A DNA stretch of 5,974 nt from Rhodoferax sp. (GTDB taxonomy: Bacteria > Pseudomonadota > Gammaproteobacteria > Burkholderiales > Burkholderiaceae_C): the NCBI GenBank assembly GCA_016463455.1, contig JAEMRG010000126.1, forward strand, positions 1 through 5,974, read 5' to 3'. A program made the translations under genes and the position numbers. Numbering within the stretch: position 1 is the first letter of the stretch; each line of letters begins with the position of its first letter. The notes beneath the pieces are model-generated. The model did not search any database and was not told the origin of the DNA. It saw only the letters and a list, made by a program, of their open reading frames with translations. Shown piece after piece: positions 1 to 5,270 of the stretch.

Positions 1-100
1 TCCGCGGCGAAGCTTGAAAACCCCACCTAAGAGGCTCCCGATAGTGGAGCGCCGACCGTGGAAAAGAGCCCTGCAAACCTTCTTTTTAAAGAGAAAACTC
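1..100 (+). promoter_or_regulatory. rplM 5' leader with possible small hairpins
   Basis: This untranslated stretch precedes rplM. It contains GCTCC at 34-38 facing GGAGC at 46-50 (5 bp, 7-nt loop), and an alternative pairing of GGCTC at 33-37 with GAGCC at 66-70; the two exclude each other. A purine-rich AAGAG at 89-93 lies 7 nt before the ATG and can serve as ribosome binding site. In E. coli the rplM-rpsI operon is repressed at translation by L13, so a structured leader would fit, but no specific L13-binding element can be recognised here. No convincing -35/-10 pair is visible; the promoter may lie left of the window. Confidence 0.35.
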
Positions 101-544
101 ATGTCAACTTTCAGCGCAAAACCCGCTGAGGTCGTGCACGAGTGGTTTGTGCTTGACGCGACCGATAAGGTCCTCGGACGAGTAGCCAGCGAAGTTGCTC
201 TCCGTTTGCGCGGCAAACACAAGGCCATTTACACGCCTCACGTCGATACCGGCGACTATATTGTCGTCATCAATGCAGCCCAGCTGCGCGTCACAGGCGC
301 CAAGGCCCTGGACAAGGTGTACTACCGCCATTCGGGTTATCCCGGCGGCATCTCGGCCACCAATTTCCGCGATATGCAAGCCAAGCACCCTGGCCGTGCC
401 TTGGAAAAAGCCGTCAAGGGCATGCTTCCCAAGGGCCCCTTGGGCTACGCGATGATCAAAAAGCTCAAGGTGTACGGCGGCGCCGAGCATCCCCATACCG
501 CACAACAGCCCAAAGTGCTTGATATTGCAGGAGTCGCAAAATGA
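101..544 (+). CDS. rplM: 50S ribosomal protein L13 (uL13)
   Basis: L13 is an early-assembling protein of the large ribosomal subunit that binds 23S rRNA. The 147-residue product shows the family pattern along its whole length: the VLGRVASEVALRLRGKHK segment (24-41), the YRHSGYPGG block (75-83) and the MLPKGPLG block (108-115). The ATG at 101 is chosen because AAGAG sits 7 nt upstream and the product then begins MSTFSAKP as in relatives I remember; the open frame reaching back to a TTG at 14 has no family support. The usual end, KVLDI, falls at residue 142. Here five extra residues (AGVAK) follow, and the TGA stop at 542-544 overlaps the rpsI start as ATGA. The extra codons contain the rpsI Shine-Dalgarno, so the tail looks like read-through of a lost stop. 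Translation of rplM and rpsI is therefore probably coupled. Confidence 0.97.
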   Translation: MSTFSAKPAEVVHEWFVLDATDKVLGRVASEVALRLRGKHKAIYTPHVDTGDYIVVINAAQLRVTGAKALDKVYYRHSGYPGGISATNFRDMQAKHPGRALEKAVKGMLPKGPLGYAMIKKLKVYGGAEHPHTAQQPKVLDIAGVAK

Positions 545-933
545 TTGGTGATTGGAACAATGGAACCGGCCGCCGCAAATCCAGCGTCGCCCGCGTGTTC
601 TTGAAAAAGGGTTCGGGCCAAATCGTGGTTAACGGCAAGGCGATAGAAAACTTCTTTGGGCGCGCAACCTCCATCATGATTTGCAAGCAGCCATTGATGC
701 TGACCAACCATGCGGAAACCTTTGACATCATGGTCAATGTGGCCGGTGGTGGCGAATCGGGTCAGGCCGGCGCCACACGCCATGGCATTACCCGCGCGTT
801 GATCGATTACGATGCCAGCCTCAAACCTATGCTCAGCCAAGCCGGCTTCGTGACGCGTGATGCGCGCGAAGTGGAACGCAAAAAGGTCGGCTTTCACGGT
901 GCACGCCGTCGTAAGCAGTTCTCCAAGCGTTAA
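541..933 (+). CDS. rpsI: 30S ribosomal protein S9 (uS9)
   Basis: S9 is a small-subunit protein whose basic C-terminal tail reaches towards the P-site tRNA. The 130-residue product has the normal length and landmarks: GTGRRKSSVARVFLKKGSG (8-26), the NGK and FFGR blocks (31-42), GGGESGQAGATRHGITRAL (69-87), and the arginine/lysine-rich end RRRKQFSKR finishing in the expected Lys-Arg. AGGAG at 529-533 lies 7 nt before the ATG and fixes the start, although it sits inside the last codons of rplM. The two genes overlap by one ATGA, the usual sign of translational coupling. A strong hairpin starts 17 nt after the TAA stop, so this is probably where most transcripts of the ribosomal operon end. Confidence 0.97.
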   Translation: MIGDWNNGTGRRKSSVARVFLKKGSGQIVVNGKAIENFFGRATSIMICKQPLMLTNHAETFDIMVNVAGGGESGQAGATRHGITRALIDYDASLKPMLSQAGFVTRDAREVERKKVGFHGARRRKQFSKR

Positions 934-950
934 TCCCTTTCAGGATTTAC

Positions 951-980
951 CACAAGGGCCGCCCAAGGGCGGTCTTTGTG
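951..980 (+). terminator. Hairpin terminator after rpsI
   Basis: Positions 951-964 and 967-980 form 14 consecutive pairs around AA, two of them G-U (956/975 and 958/973); in RNA the innermost pair must open to make a tetraloop. The core is GGCCGCCC against GGGCGGTC, flanked by CACAA/TTTGTG. The downstream tract is only moderately T-rich (TTTGTG), so termination may be partial. The hairpin ends 6 nt before the Shine-Dalgarno of the next gene, so read-through would still produce a translatable downstream message. On the opposite strand no T-run follows, so it is unlikely to be bidirectional. Confidence 0.75.
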
Positions 981-985
981 TTTGT

Positions 986-998
986 GGGAGGTTCCTCC
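986..998 (+). promoter_or_regulatory. Ribosome binding site inside a small inverted repeat
   Basis: GGGAGG at 986-991 is a near-perfect Shine-Dalgarno, 8 nt before the GTG at 1000, and it decides the start of the DUF6776-like gene. It is followed at once by its own complement: GGAGG (987-991), TT, CCTCC (994-998). In RNA the likely form is a 4-bp GGAG/CTCC stem with a GUUC loop, one base ahead of the start codon, so the ribosome must open it to bind. Whether this lowers or regulates translation is inference. Confidence 0.6.
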
Positions 999-999
999 A

Positions 1000-1722
1000 G
1001 TGCGATTCAGATTATTACGACGCAGACTCACCATCAGTGCACCGCGCATGGCGGTGCGCAGCGCCATGCCCTGGCCGCTGCGCTGGGCGGTCGCGGCCAT
1101 CATGCTCGGTTTTTGCGCCGCGATTGCGCTGTGGGCCTTCGAGTTTGGACGCGATATTGCGGGTTTGGAAAATGGCGGCCAGGCCGACATGCAGCAACTA
1201 CGCGCCCAGGTCGAGGCCCTGAAGACGGACCTGGATAAGGCGCACGAGCAGCGCGACCAGGCCCAGTCCATTGCCAACACGGCGGGCACCCTGGTGGCGG
1301 CGGAAAAAGCATCCAGCGAAACTGTCAACGCGCAGGTCAAGCATTTGGAAGCTGAAAACCGGCGCCTGCGGGACGACCTGGGCTTTTTCGAAAAACTCAT
1401 CCCCGCCGACTCCACAGATGCCGTTGCAATCAGAGGACTGCAAGCGGAGGCTGTTGACAATGGCAAAATCCGCTGGCAGGTGTTGGTCATTCAAAGCAAG
1501 AAAAATGCGCCCGAACTGGTCGGCAAGCTAGAAATCATGCTCACCGGCTTATCCAATGGCAAGCCGTGGACGGGCTCGGTAAGCACCATGCCGCTGAAAA
1601 TCATGCAGTACGGGCGCCTGGAGGGGTCTTTGGATATTCCGGCGCAAGTGACGGTAAAGGGGCTGACGGCCAAAGTGGTGGACGGTTCGACAGTCAGGGC
1701 CGGCCAGAGTATCAAGTTGTAA
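1000..1722 (+). CDS. Membrane-anchored coiled-coil protein, DUF6776-like
   Basis: The function is unknown. The 240-residue product has three visible parts. A basic N-terminus (RFRLLRRR) is followed by a single hydrophobic helix at about 29-47 (WAVAAIMLGFCAAIALWAF), giving a likely inner-membrane anchor with the rest in the periplasm. A long charged helix rich in heptad-like leucine and alanine positions runs from about 57 to 133 and is probably a coiled coil, ending in the block LRDDLGFFEKLIP (123-135). A C-terminal domain of about 100 residues (138-240) has alternating hydrophobic positions and looks beta-rich. From memory this matches the betaproteobacterial DUF6776 family. The GTG at 1000 is chosen for the strong GGGAGG 8 nt upstream; an in-frame TTG at 976 lies inside the terminator stem. 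The gene sits 37 nt ahead of the bactofilin gene on the same strand, so co-transcription is likely. A role with the bactofilin at the cell envelope is inference. Confidence 0.85.
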   Translation: MRFRLLRRRLTISAPRMAVRSAMPWPLRWAVAAIMLGFCAAIALWAFEFGRDIAGLENGGQADMQQLRAQVEALKTDLDKAHEQRDQAQSIANTAGTLVAAEKASSETVNAQVKHLEAENRRLRDDLGFFEKLIPADSTDAVAIRGLQAEAVDNGKIRWQVLVIQSKKNAPELVGKLEIMLTGLSNGKPWTGSVSTMPLKIMQYGRLEGSLDIPAQVTVKGLTAKVVDGSTVRAGQSIKL

Positions 1723-1759
1723 GGGCTGCCGTCAGGGTAAAAAATCCAAAAGGAATGCC

Positions 1760-2155
1760 ATGTTTAACAAGAAAAAGCAGCCGCCCTTAAAAAGCTTGGT
1801 TGCCCAGGGTGCCCGGGTCGTGGGAGACATTTTTTTCACAGACGGTATTCGCATCGAATGCGAGATCACGGGCAATATCGCCGCGATGGCGCACCAGCCC
1901 AGCATCCTGGTGGTAGCGGAGTCCGCTGCGGTTGCCGGCAATATCAGCGCTGACCACATCATCATCAACGGCTCTATCAAGGGCGCGGTGACGGCCCGCC
2001 TCATGCTGGAGTTGCAGCCCAATGCCCGCATTGAGGGCGATGTGGCCTACGGGGCTTTGGAGATGCACCAGGGCGCGTTGATTGCCGGGCGTTTGACGCC
2101 GATCCTGGCGCATGAGGAAAAAGCCCCACTGCTAACCGAGTCAAATCAGGGCTAA
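1760..2155 (+). CDS. Bactofilin (polymer-forming cytoskeletal protein)
   Basis: Bactofilins form nucleotide-independent filaments of stacked beta-helices, often lying on the inner membrane and guiding wall enzymes. The 131-residue product shows the spaced Gly-polar-hydrophobic turns of that fold: VGDI (21-24), TGNI (37-40), AGNI (59-62), NGSI (70-73), KGAV (74-77), EGDV (92-95) and AGRL (109-112). The core spans about residues 14-113, with short polar tails, normal for a small single-domain member. The first residues, MFNKKK, resemble the hydrophobic-then-basic N-terminus described as a membrane-targeting segment in some bactofilins. AAGGA just upstream (around 1750-1754) gives a ribosome binding site for the ATG. 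The gene follows the DUF6776-like gene by 37 nt with no terminator between them, and an M23 peptidase gene lies two genes away; bactofilins elsewhere are often encoded next to M23 enzymes. A direct link here is inference. Confidence 0.92.
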   Translation: MFNKKKQPPLKSLVAQGARVVGDIFFTDGIRIECEITGNIAAMAHQPSILVVAESAAVAGNISADHIIINGSIKGAVTARLMLELQPNARIEGDVAYGALEMHQGALIAGRLTPILAHEEKAPLLTESNQG

Positions 2156-2156
2156 T

Positions 2157-2184
2157 TTGATTTCCGACTGAAATACTGTACTAT
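2157..2184 (+). promoter_or_regulatory. Probable erpA promoter
   Basis: TTGATT at 2157-2162 and TACTAT at 2179-2184 are separated by 16 nt, and each matches the sigma-70 consensus at 4 of 6 positions. Transcription would then start near 2191, leaving a leader of roughly 20-25 nt. The gap between the bactofilin stop and erpA is only 58 nt, so erpA may also receive read-through. The pair starts 2 nt after the bactofilin stop codon. Confidence 0.5.
2160..2184 (+). promoter_or_regulatory. IscR type 1-like operator
   Basis: Compared with the E. coli type 1 IscR consensus as I remember it (ATASYYGACTRWWWYAGTCRRSTAT), this stretch agrees at 20 of 25 positions with no gap. The left half CCGACTGAAAT is a full match; the mismatches are at 2162, 2163, 2176, 2178 and 2179. 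It overlaps the end of the -35, the spacer and the -10 hexamer, the layout expected for repression. IscR carrying a 2Fe-2S cluster binds type 1 sites and represses Fe-S assembly genes, and E. coli erpA is an IscR target, so the context fits. The presence of IscR in this organism is not shown by the window. Confidence 0.55.
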
Positions 2185-2213
2185 TTAGATGTAGTTTTTT
2201 CTTGGAAATTTAC

Positions 2214-2579
2214 ATGAACGCAGTTGCCCACTCACTCCCTACCGAAATGCCCTCGCCGATTCTGTTTACCGACAGCGCGGCGGCCAAAGTGGCTGATCTC
2301 ATTGCCGAAGAAGGCAACCCCGAGCTCAAACTTCGGGTTTTTGTGCAAGGCGGTGGTTGCTCCGGCTTCCAATACGGCTTCACCTTTGACGAAATCACCA
2401 ATGAAGACGACACCACCATGAGCAAAAATGGGGTGTCTTTATTGATCGACGCCATGAGCTACCAATACCTGTTGGGCGCCGAAATCGACTACAAAGAAGA
2501 CCTCCAAGGCGCGCAATTCGTCATCAAAAACCCCAACGCTACCTCTACCTGCGGCTGCGGTTCTTCGTTCTCCGCCTGA
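2214..2579 (+). CDS. erpA: Iron-sulfur cluster insertion protein ErpA (A-type carrier)
   Basis: ErpA binds an Fe-S cluster and passes it to cytoplasmic apoproteins; in E. coli it is needed for the isoprenoid enzymes IspG and IspH. The 121-residue product is a complete A-type carrier with the three conserved cysteines: C49 in VQGGGCSGFQYGF and C113 and C115 in the C-terminal TCGCGSSF. The acidic FDE..NEDD block (58-66) supports ErpA within the HesB/IscA family. The ATG at 2214 is used because relatives begin at this point; an in-frame TTG at 2202 would add four residues (MEIY) and overlap the only Shine-Dalgarno-like bases (GGAAA near 2204-2208), which give a weak site. An IscR-like box covers its promoter. 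The stop codon abuts the stop codon of anmK on the other strand, with no base between. Confidence 0.96.
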   Translation: MNAVAHSLPTEMPSPILFTDSAAAKVADLIAEEGNPELKLRVFVQGGGCSGFQYGFTFDEITNEDDTTMSKNGVSLLIDAMSYQYLLGAEIDYKEDLQGAQFVIKNPNATSTCGCGSSFSA

Positions 2580-2586
2580 TCAGGCG
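2573..2586. repeat. Perfect palindrome across two convergent stop codons
   Basis: CGCCTGATCAGGCG is a perfect 14-bp palindrome centred between the TGA of erpA (2577-2579) and the TGA of anmK (read from 2582 to 2580). As RNA either strand could fold to a 5-bp stem with a GATC loop. Neither strand has a T-run after it, so it is a poor intrinsic terminator, and transcripts from both sides probably run into the opposing gene. Confidence 0.7.
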
Positions 2587-3722
2587 CGGTAAATCGCTCC
2601 CAAAATCCGCGCGCCACGCGCACCCGTCACGGCCGCAACGCTCGCAGGCTTTGCCTGCAGTGCTTGTTGCGCCAGCCAGGCGAACGCCAATGCCTCGACA
2701 TCAGAAGGTGCAAAACCCCAGTCCTGGGTGCCGCTGACTTTGACGCCAGGCAGCAAAGACGACAGCCGTTGCATCAAAAATACATTGCGCGCACCGCCGC
2801 CACACACCACCAAGCGCCGGTAGTTGGCACTTGCGGCGGACAAAGCCTGCGCGCAGGCCCAGGCCGTCAACTCGGTTAAGGTGGCTTGCACATCTACCGG
2901 CGTGCAAGCTGGAAAAGCTGCCAGGTGCTGCTCCAACCAAGCCGGGTTGAATAAATCCCGCCCGGTGCTCTTGGGGGGTCTTAGCCCGAAGAATGGTTCT
3001 TGCTGCATCGCAGCGAGTAAACCTGTAACAAGCTGCCCTTGCCCCGCCCATCGCCCTTGGTCGTCGTAGGCCGCGCCGGTATGGCGCTCGCACCAGGCAT
3101 CCATTAATGCGTTGCCGGGGCCGCAATCAAAGCCCAGCAAGCCCGCACCATTTGCCTGTGCCGCGCCTGCCGGCAACAGGGTGATGTTAGAAATCCCCCC
3201 TATATTGAGCACTGCCCGGGATTCCTGCGTATCGCCGAAAACGGCCAAATGAAAGGGCGGCACTAGCGGCGCGCCTTGGCCACCGGCGGCCAGGTCGCGG
3301 CTGCGAAAGTCAGCCACGACCGTGATAGCGCAGCGCTCTGCCAGCAAAGCGGCTTGGTTGAGTTGGAGGGTGTAGCCTATGCCGTCAAAAGCCTGGGGTT
3401 GGTGGCGCACGGTTTGGCCATGCGCACCAATCGCCTGCACCTGCGCGGGCTGTAGCCCAGCACTGGCAAGCAATTGCCCGACAACCTCGGTGTATAAACC
3501 AACCAAGGCATTGGCGGCGAGGGCCGCGCGGTGGAGTTCGTCCGATCCCGCGCTATTGAGGGTCAAAAATTCCTGCCGCAAAGCTTGGGGCATGGGAATG
3601 TGCGCTGACGCAAGAACCTGAGGCTGGGCGGGTGCTCCACCCAGTTCACCCAGTTCGGCCAAGACACCATCGACGCCGTCGAGCGAAGTGCCCGACATCA
3701 ATCCTATATACAGGCCGGGCAT
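2580..3722 (-). CDS. anmK: Anhydro-N-acetylmuramic acid kinase
   Basis: AnmK phosphorylates and opens 1,6-anhydro-MurNAc, released when lytic transglycosylases cut peptidoglycan, to give MurNAc-6-phosphate for cytoplasmic recycling. The 380-residue product has near-family length (about 370) and the full motif set of the ASKHA-type fold: N-terminal nucleotide-binding loop GLMSGTSLDGVD (7-18), GAHGQTVRHQP (99-109), DFRSRDLAAGGQGAPLVPPFH (138-158), VLNIGGISNITLLP (171-184), GFDCGPGN (197-204) whose D199 matches the catalytic Asp of the family, and VVCGGGARNVFLMQRL near the C-terminus. The ATG at 3722 places the phosphate loop at residue 7 as expected; no strong Shine-Dalgarno precedes it, only AAGG about 17 nt away. 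The stop of the M23 gene lies 19 nt upstream on the same strand, so co-transcription and perhaps translational coupling are likely. The 3' end abuts erpA. Confidence 0.96.
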   Translation of the reverse strand: MPGLYIGLMSGTSLDGVDGVLAELGELGGAPAQPQVLASAHIPMPQALRQEFLTLNSAGSDELHRAALAANALVGLYTEVVGQLLASAGLQPAQVQAIGAHGQTVRHQPQAFDGIGYTLQLNQAALLAERCAITVVADFRSRDLAAGGQGAPLVPPFHLAVFGDTQESRAVLNIGGISNITLLPAGAAQANGAGLLGFDCGPGNALMDAWCERHTGAAYDDQGRWAGQGQLVTGLLAAMQQEPFFGLRPPKSTGRDLFNPAWLEQHLAAFPACTPVDVQATLTELTAWACAQALSAASANYRRLVVCGGGARNVFLMQRLSSLLPGVKVSGTQDWGFAPSDVEALAFAWLAQQALQAKPASVAAVTGARGARILGAIYRA

Positions 3723-3741
3723 TGCGCTACGGCCACGTGCC

Positions 3742-5115
3742 TTACTGAACGCTGCCGACCTGCACCTGGGCGGCGGCGGTCAATTGCTGACGCGCAAGGT
3801 CTGCCACCCGCTCAAACGCGGGCCGCAATGCCGCGGTGACCGGCGCGGCCTCTGCTTGGCGCGCAATCGTCATCGGGTCTTTGTGTGCGCCGTTGACGCG
3901 GAATTCAAAATGCAGGTGCGGGCCGGTGGCCCAGCCGGTAGCGCCGACCAAGCCGAGGTTATCGCCCTGCTGTACACGCTGGCCGCTGCGCACGTTGATG
4001 CGGCTCAGGTGTGCGTATACCGTCGTGGTATTGCCGCCGTGCTTGACTATCACCACATTGCCATAGCCGCCTTGCACTCCCGCAAAATCCACCACACCAT
4101 CGGCGACCGTGCGCACTGGGGTGCCGGTCACGGCGCCGTAATCCACGCCCAGATGCGCGCGCCAGGTTCGCAAAATAGGATGGAAACGCATGGCAAAACC
4201 GCTGGTAATGCGCGAAAACGCCACCGGCGAGGCCAAAAACGCGCGGCGCAAGCTCTCACCACGCATGTTGTAGTAGGCGCCTTTGAGCGGGCTCTTACCG
4301 TTTTGGGTGGTTTGCAGCGATTCAAACCACAAGGCCTGGTAGGACTTACCGGCATTGACAAATTCGGTGCTCAGCACCCGCCCGGCGCGCAAGGGTTCGC
4401 CGTCGCCTTCCAAGGTTTCGTACACCACCACAAAGCGGTCACCCTTACGCAAGGCGCGGTGGAAATCGATATCCCCCGAGAAAATTTCGGCCATTTGTAC
4501 GGCCACGCTATCCGGGATTCGCGCATCGTCGGTGGCGGCGAACAAAGAAGATTGGATACTGCCACTGGCCATGCGGGTGCTGGCCGTGAGCGGCAGCGTT
4601 TCCAGGGTCGATTGCCTTGCAGCACCCGCGCCACGCACTGACAGGCGATTGAAAGTGCCGTCTTCCTCGGGGCTCCAGCGGGCGGTCAAGGAGACCAGGC
4701 GGCCACGCTCGTCAACTTCGGCCTGCACATTGCGGCCGGCGCGGCCCATTAGGTTCTTCTGTGTATTGCGGTCAGCGCGCAAAAACGCAGATGCCGCTGG
4801 GTCGCTCACGCCAAGGCGGCGCAACAAGCTGTCGGCGGTATCGGTGCTGCGGGTCACCTCACTGCGGTATAAGCGCATGGCCTGTGCGGCCAGCAAGTCA
4901 CGCTGGGGCTCGATTGACAAGGGCTCGACGACTTCGACGACGGTGCGCACTGGCAATTCGGATGCTTCAGGCGCTAAAGAGACCAGCGCGTAGCTACCCC
5001 CAGTTGCGCCAATGAGCAACAGGGCCACGCCCGAGAGAAAACGGGCCGGATGGCGGCGCACGGTCAGCAGCGCCTCAAGGGCTGCGTTGCGCGCGGCAGT
5101 AAGAATGTCAGACAC
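3742..5115 (-). CDS. Membrane-anchored M23 peptidoglycan endopeptidase (MepM/Csd3-like)
   Basis: This is a periplasmic zinc metallopeptidase of the LytM type, expected to cut peptide cross-links in peptidoglycan. With a GTG start at 5115 the product has 457 residues: a short cytoplasmic N-terminus, one hydrophobic segment (about 26-47) ending SLAPEASELP, a middle region with the block AEIFSGDIDFHRALRKGDRF (209-228) typical of MepM/Csd3-type N-terminal domains, and a C-terminal M23 domain (about 302-410). There H321 and D325 (HLGVD) with H402 (HLHFEF) are the zinc ligands, and H369 (YAHL) and H400 the other catalytic histidines; all are present. The reading frame stays open to a GTG at 5205, but GAGAGG at 5125-5130 sits 9 nt before the GTG at 5115 and the shorter form gives the usual short N-terminus. 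No LysM repeat is recognised. anmK follows by 19 nt. The exact bond cut is not shown by sequence. Confidence 0.93.
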   Translation of the reverse strand: MSDILTAARNAALEALLTVRRHPARFLSGVALLLIGATGGSYALVSLAPEASELPVRTVVEVVEPLSIEPQRDLLAAQAMRLYRSEVTRSTDTADSLLRRLGVSDPAASAFLRADRNTQKNLMGRAGRNVQAEVDERGRLVSLTARWSPEEDGTFNRLSVRGAGAARQSTLETLPLTASTRMASGSIQSSLFAATDDARIPDSVAVQMAEIFSGDIDFHRALRKGDRFVVVYETLEGDGEPLRAGRVLSTEFVNAGKSYQALWFESLQTTQNGKSPLKGAYYNMRGESLRRAFLASPVAFSRITSGFAMRFHPILRTWRAHLGVDYGAVTGTPVRTVADGVVDFAGVQGGYGNVVIVKHGGNTTTVYAHLSRINVRSGQRVQQGDNLGLVGATGWATGPHLHFEFRVNGAHKDPMTIARQAEAAPVTAALRPAFERVADLARQQLTAAAQVQVGSVQ

Positions 5116-5124
5116 CAAATTCAG

Positions 5125-5130
5125 CCTCTC
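5125..5130 (-). promoter_or_regulatory. Shine-Dalgarno deciding the M23 gene start
   Basis: Read on the - strand this is GAGAGG, 9 nt before the GTG at 5115 and 6 nt before an in-frame TTG at 5118. It supports a start here rather than at the GTG at 5205, which would add 30 residues unlike the usual N-terminus of this family. Confidence 0.65.
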
Positions 5131-5184
5131 TGAGAAGTGCGCAAACCGGCTATGCGGACGCACCGGGCATTCGGGGGCGGGGAC

Positions 5185-5190
5185 TAAAAT
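5185..5190 (+). promoter_or_regulatory. Candidate -10 box for tyrS
   Basis: TAAAAT differs from TATAAT at one base. Transcription would begin near 5197, giving a leader of about 74 nt. The absence of a recognisable -35 hexamer 16-18 nt upstream keeps this tentative. Confidence 0.4.
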
Positions 5191-5239
5191 ACGCTGGTAG
5201 CCCACGCCCGGACCTTTTAAATAGAGGTCGGAGTATATC

Positions 5240-5270
5240 GGGCCCCGTCACAGGCCCCCTTATTTTCTTT
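5240..5270 (+). promoter_or_regulatory. Hairpin plus pyrimidine tract in the tyrS leader
   Basis: GGGCC at 5240-5244 can pair with GGCCC at 5253-5257 (5 bp, 8-nt loop). It is followed by CCTTATTTTCTTT, which reaches the ATG at 5271. No Shine-Dalgarno lies within 15 nt of the start; the nearest candidate, GGAG at 5230-5233, is 37 nt away. A GC stem followed by a U-rich run resembles a weak intrinsic terminator, so it may act as an attenuator or as an S1-type initiation region. This is inference from sequence alone. Confidence 0.3.

Larger units (their letters stand above)
5116..5270. promoter_or_regulatory. Divergent intergenic region between the M23 gene and tyrS
   Basis: These 155 nt must hold the promoters of both directions. 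For tyrS, TAAAAT at 5185-5190 is a good -10 (5 of 6), but no clear -35 is seen upstream. For the M23 gene, TATACT on the - strand at 5237-5232 is a good -10 (5 of 6), again without a convincing -35. If both are real, the two transcripts would overlap by roughly 30 nt at their 5' ends. The tyrS leader also holds a small hairpin (5240-5257) and a pyrimidine tract up to the ATG. Confidence 0.4.

Noticed and set aside
14..100. N-terminal extension of L13 to a TTG at 14
   Set aside because: The added 29 residues match no L13 family sequence, while the ATG at 101 has a Shine-Dalgarno and the expected N-terminus.
445..897. A 150-codon open frame on the - strand opposite rplM/rpsI
   Set aside because: It is the complement of two highly conserved ribosomal protein genes, with no motif of its own.
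930..1490. A 186-codon open frame on the - strand opposite the DUF6776-like gene
   Set aside because: It is low in complexity (Ser, Arg, Ala), has no family resemblance, and runs through the rpsI terminator hairpin.
2141..2160. Inverted repeat TCAAAT/ATTTGA at the end of the bactofilin gene as a terminator
   Set aside because: The stem is six AT-rich pairs with an 8-nt loop and no T-run, so it is too weak to call.
3688..4641. A 317-codon open frame on the + strand antisense to the M23 gene and the 5' end of anmK
   Set aside because: It lies opposite two genes with complete conserved motifs, has no recognisable family, and long antisense frames are common in GC-rich DNA.
5116..5205. Longer form of the M23 protein starting at GTG 5205
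   Set aside because: The extra 30 residues do not look like the family N-terminus, and a better Shine-Dalgarno sits before GTG 5115; the stretch also contains the likely tyrS -10 box.
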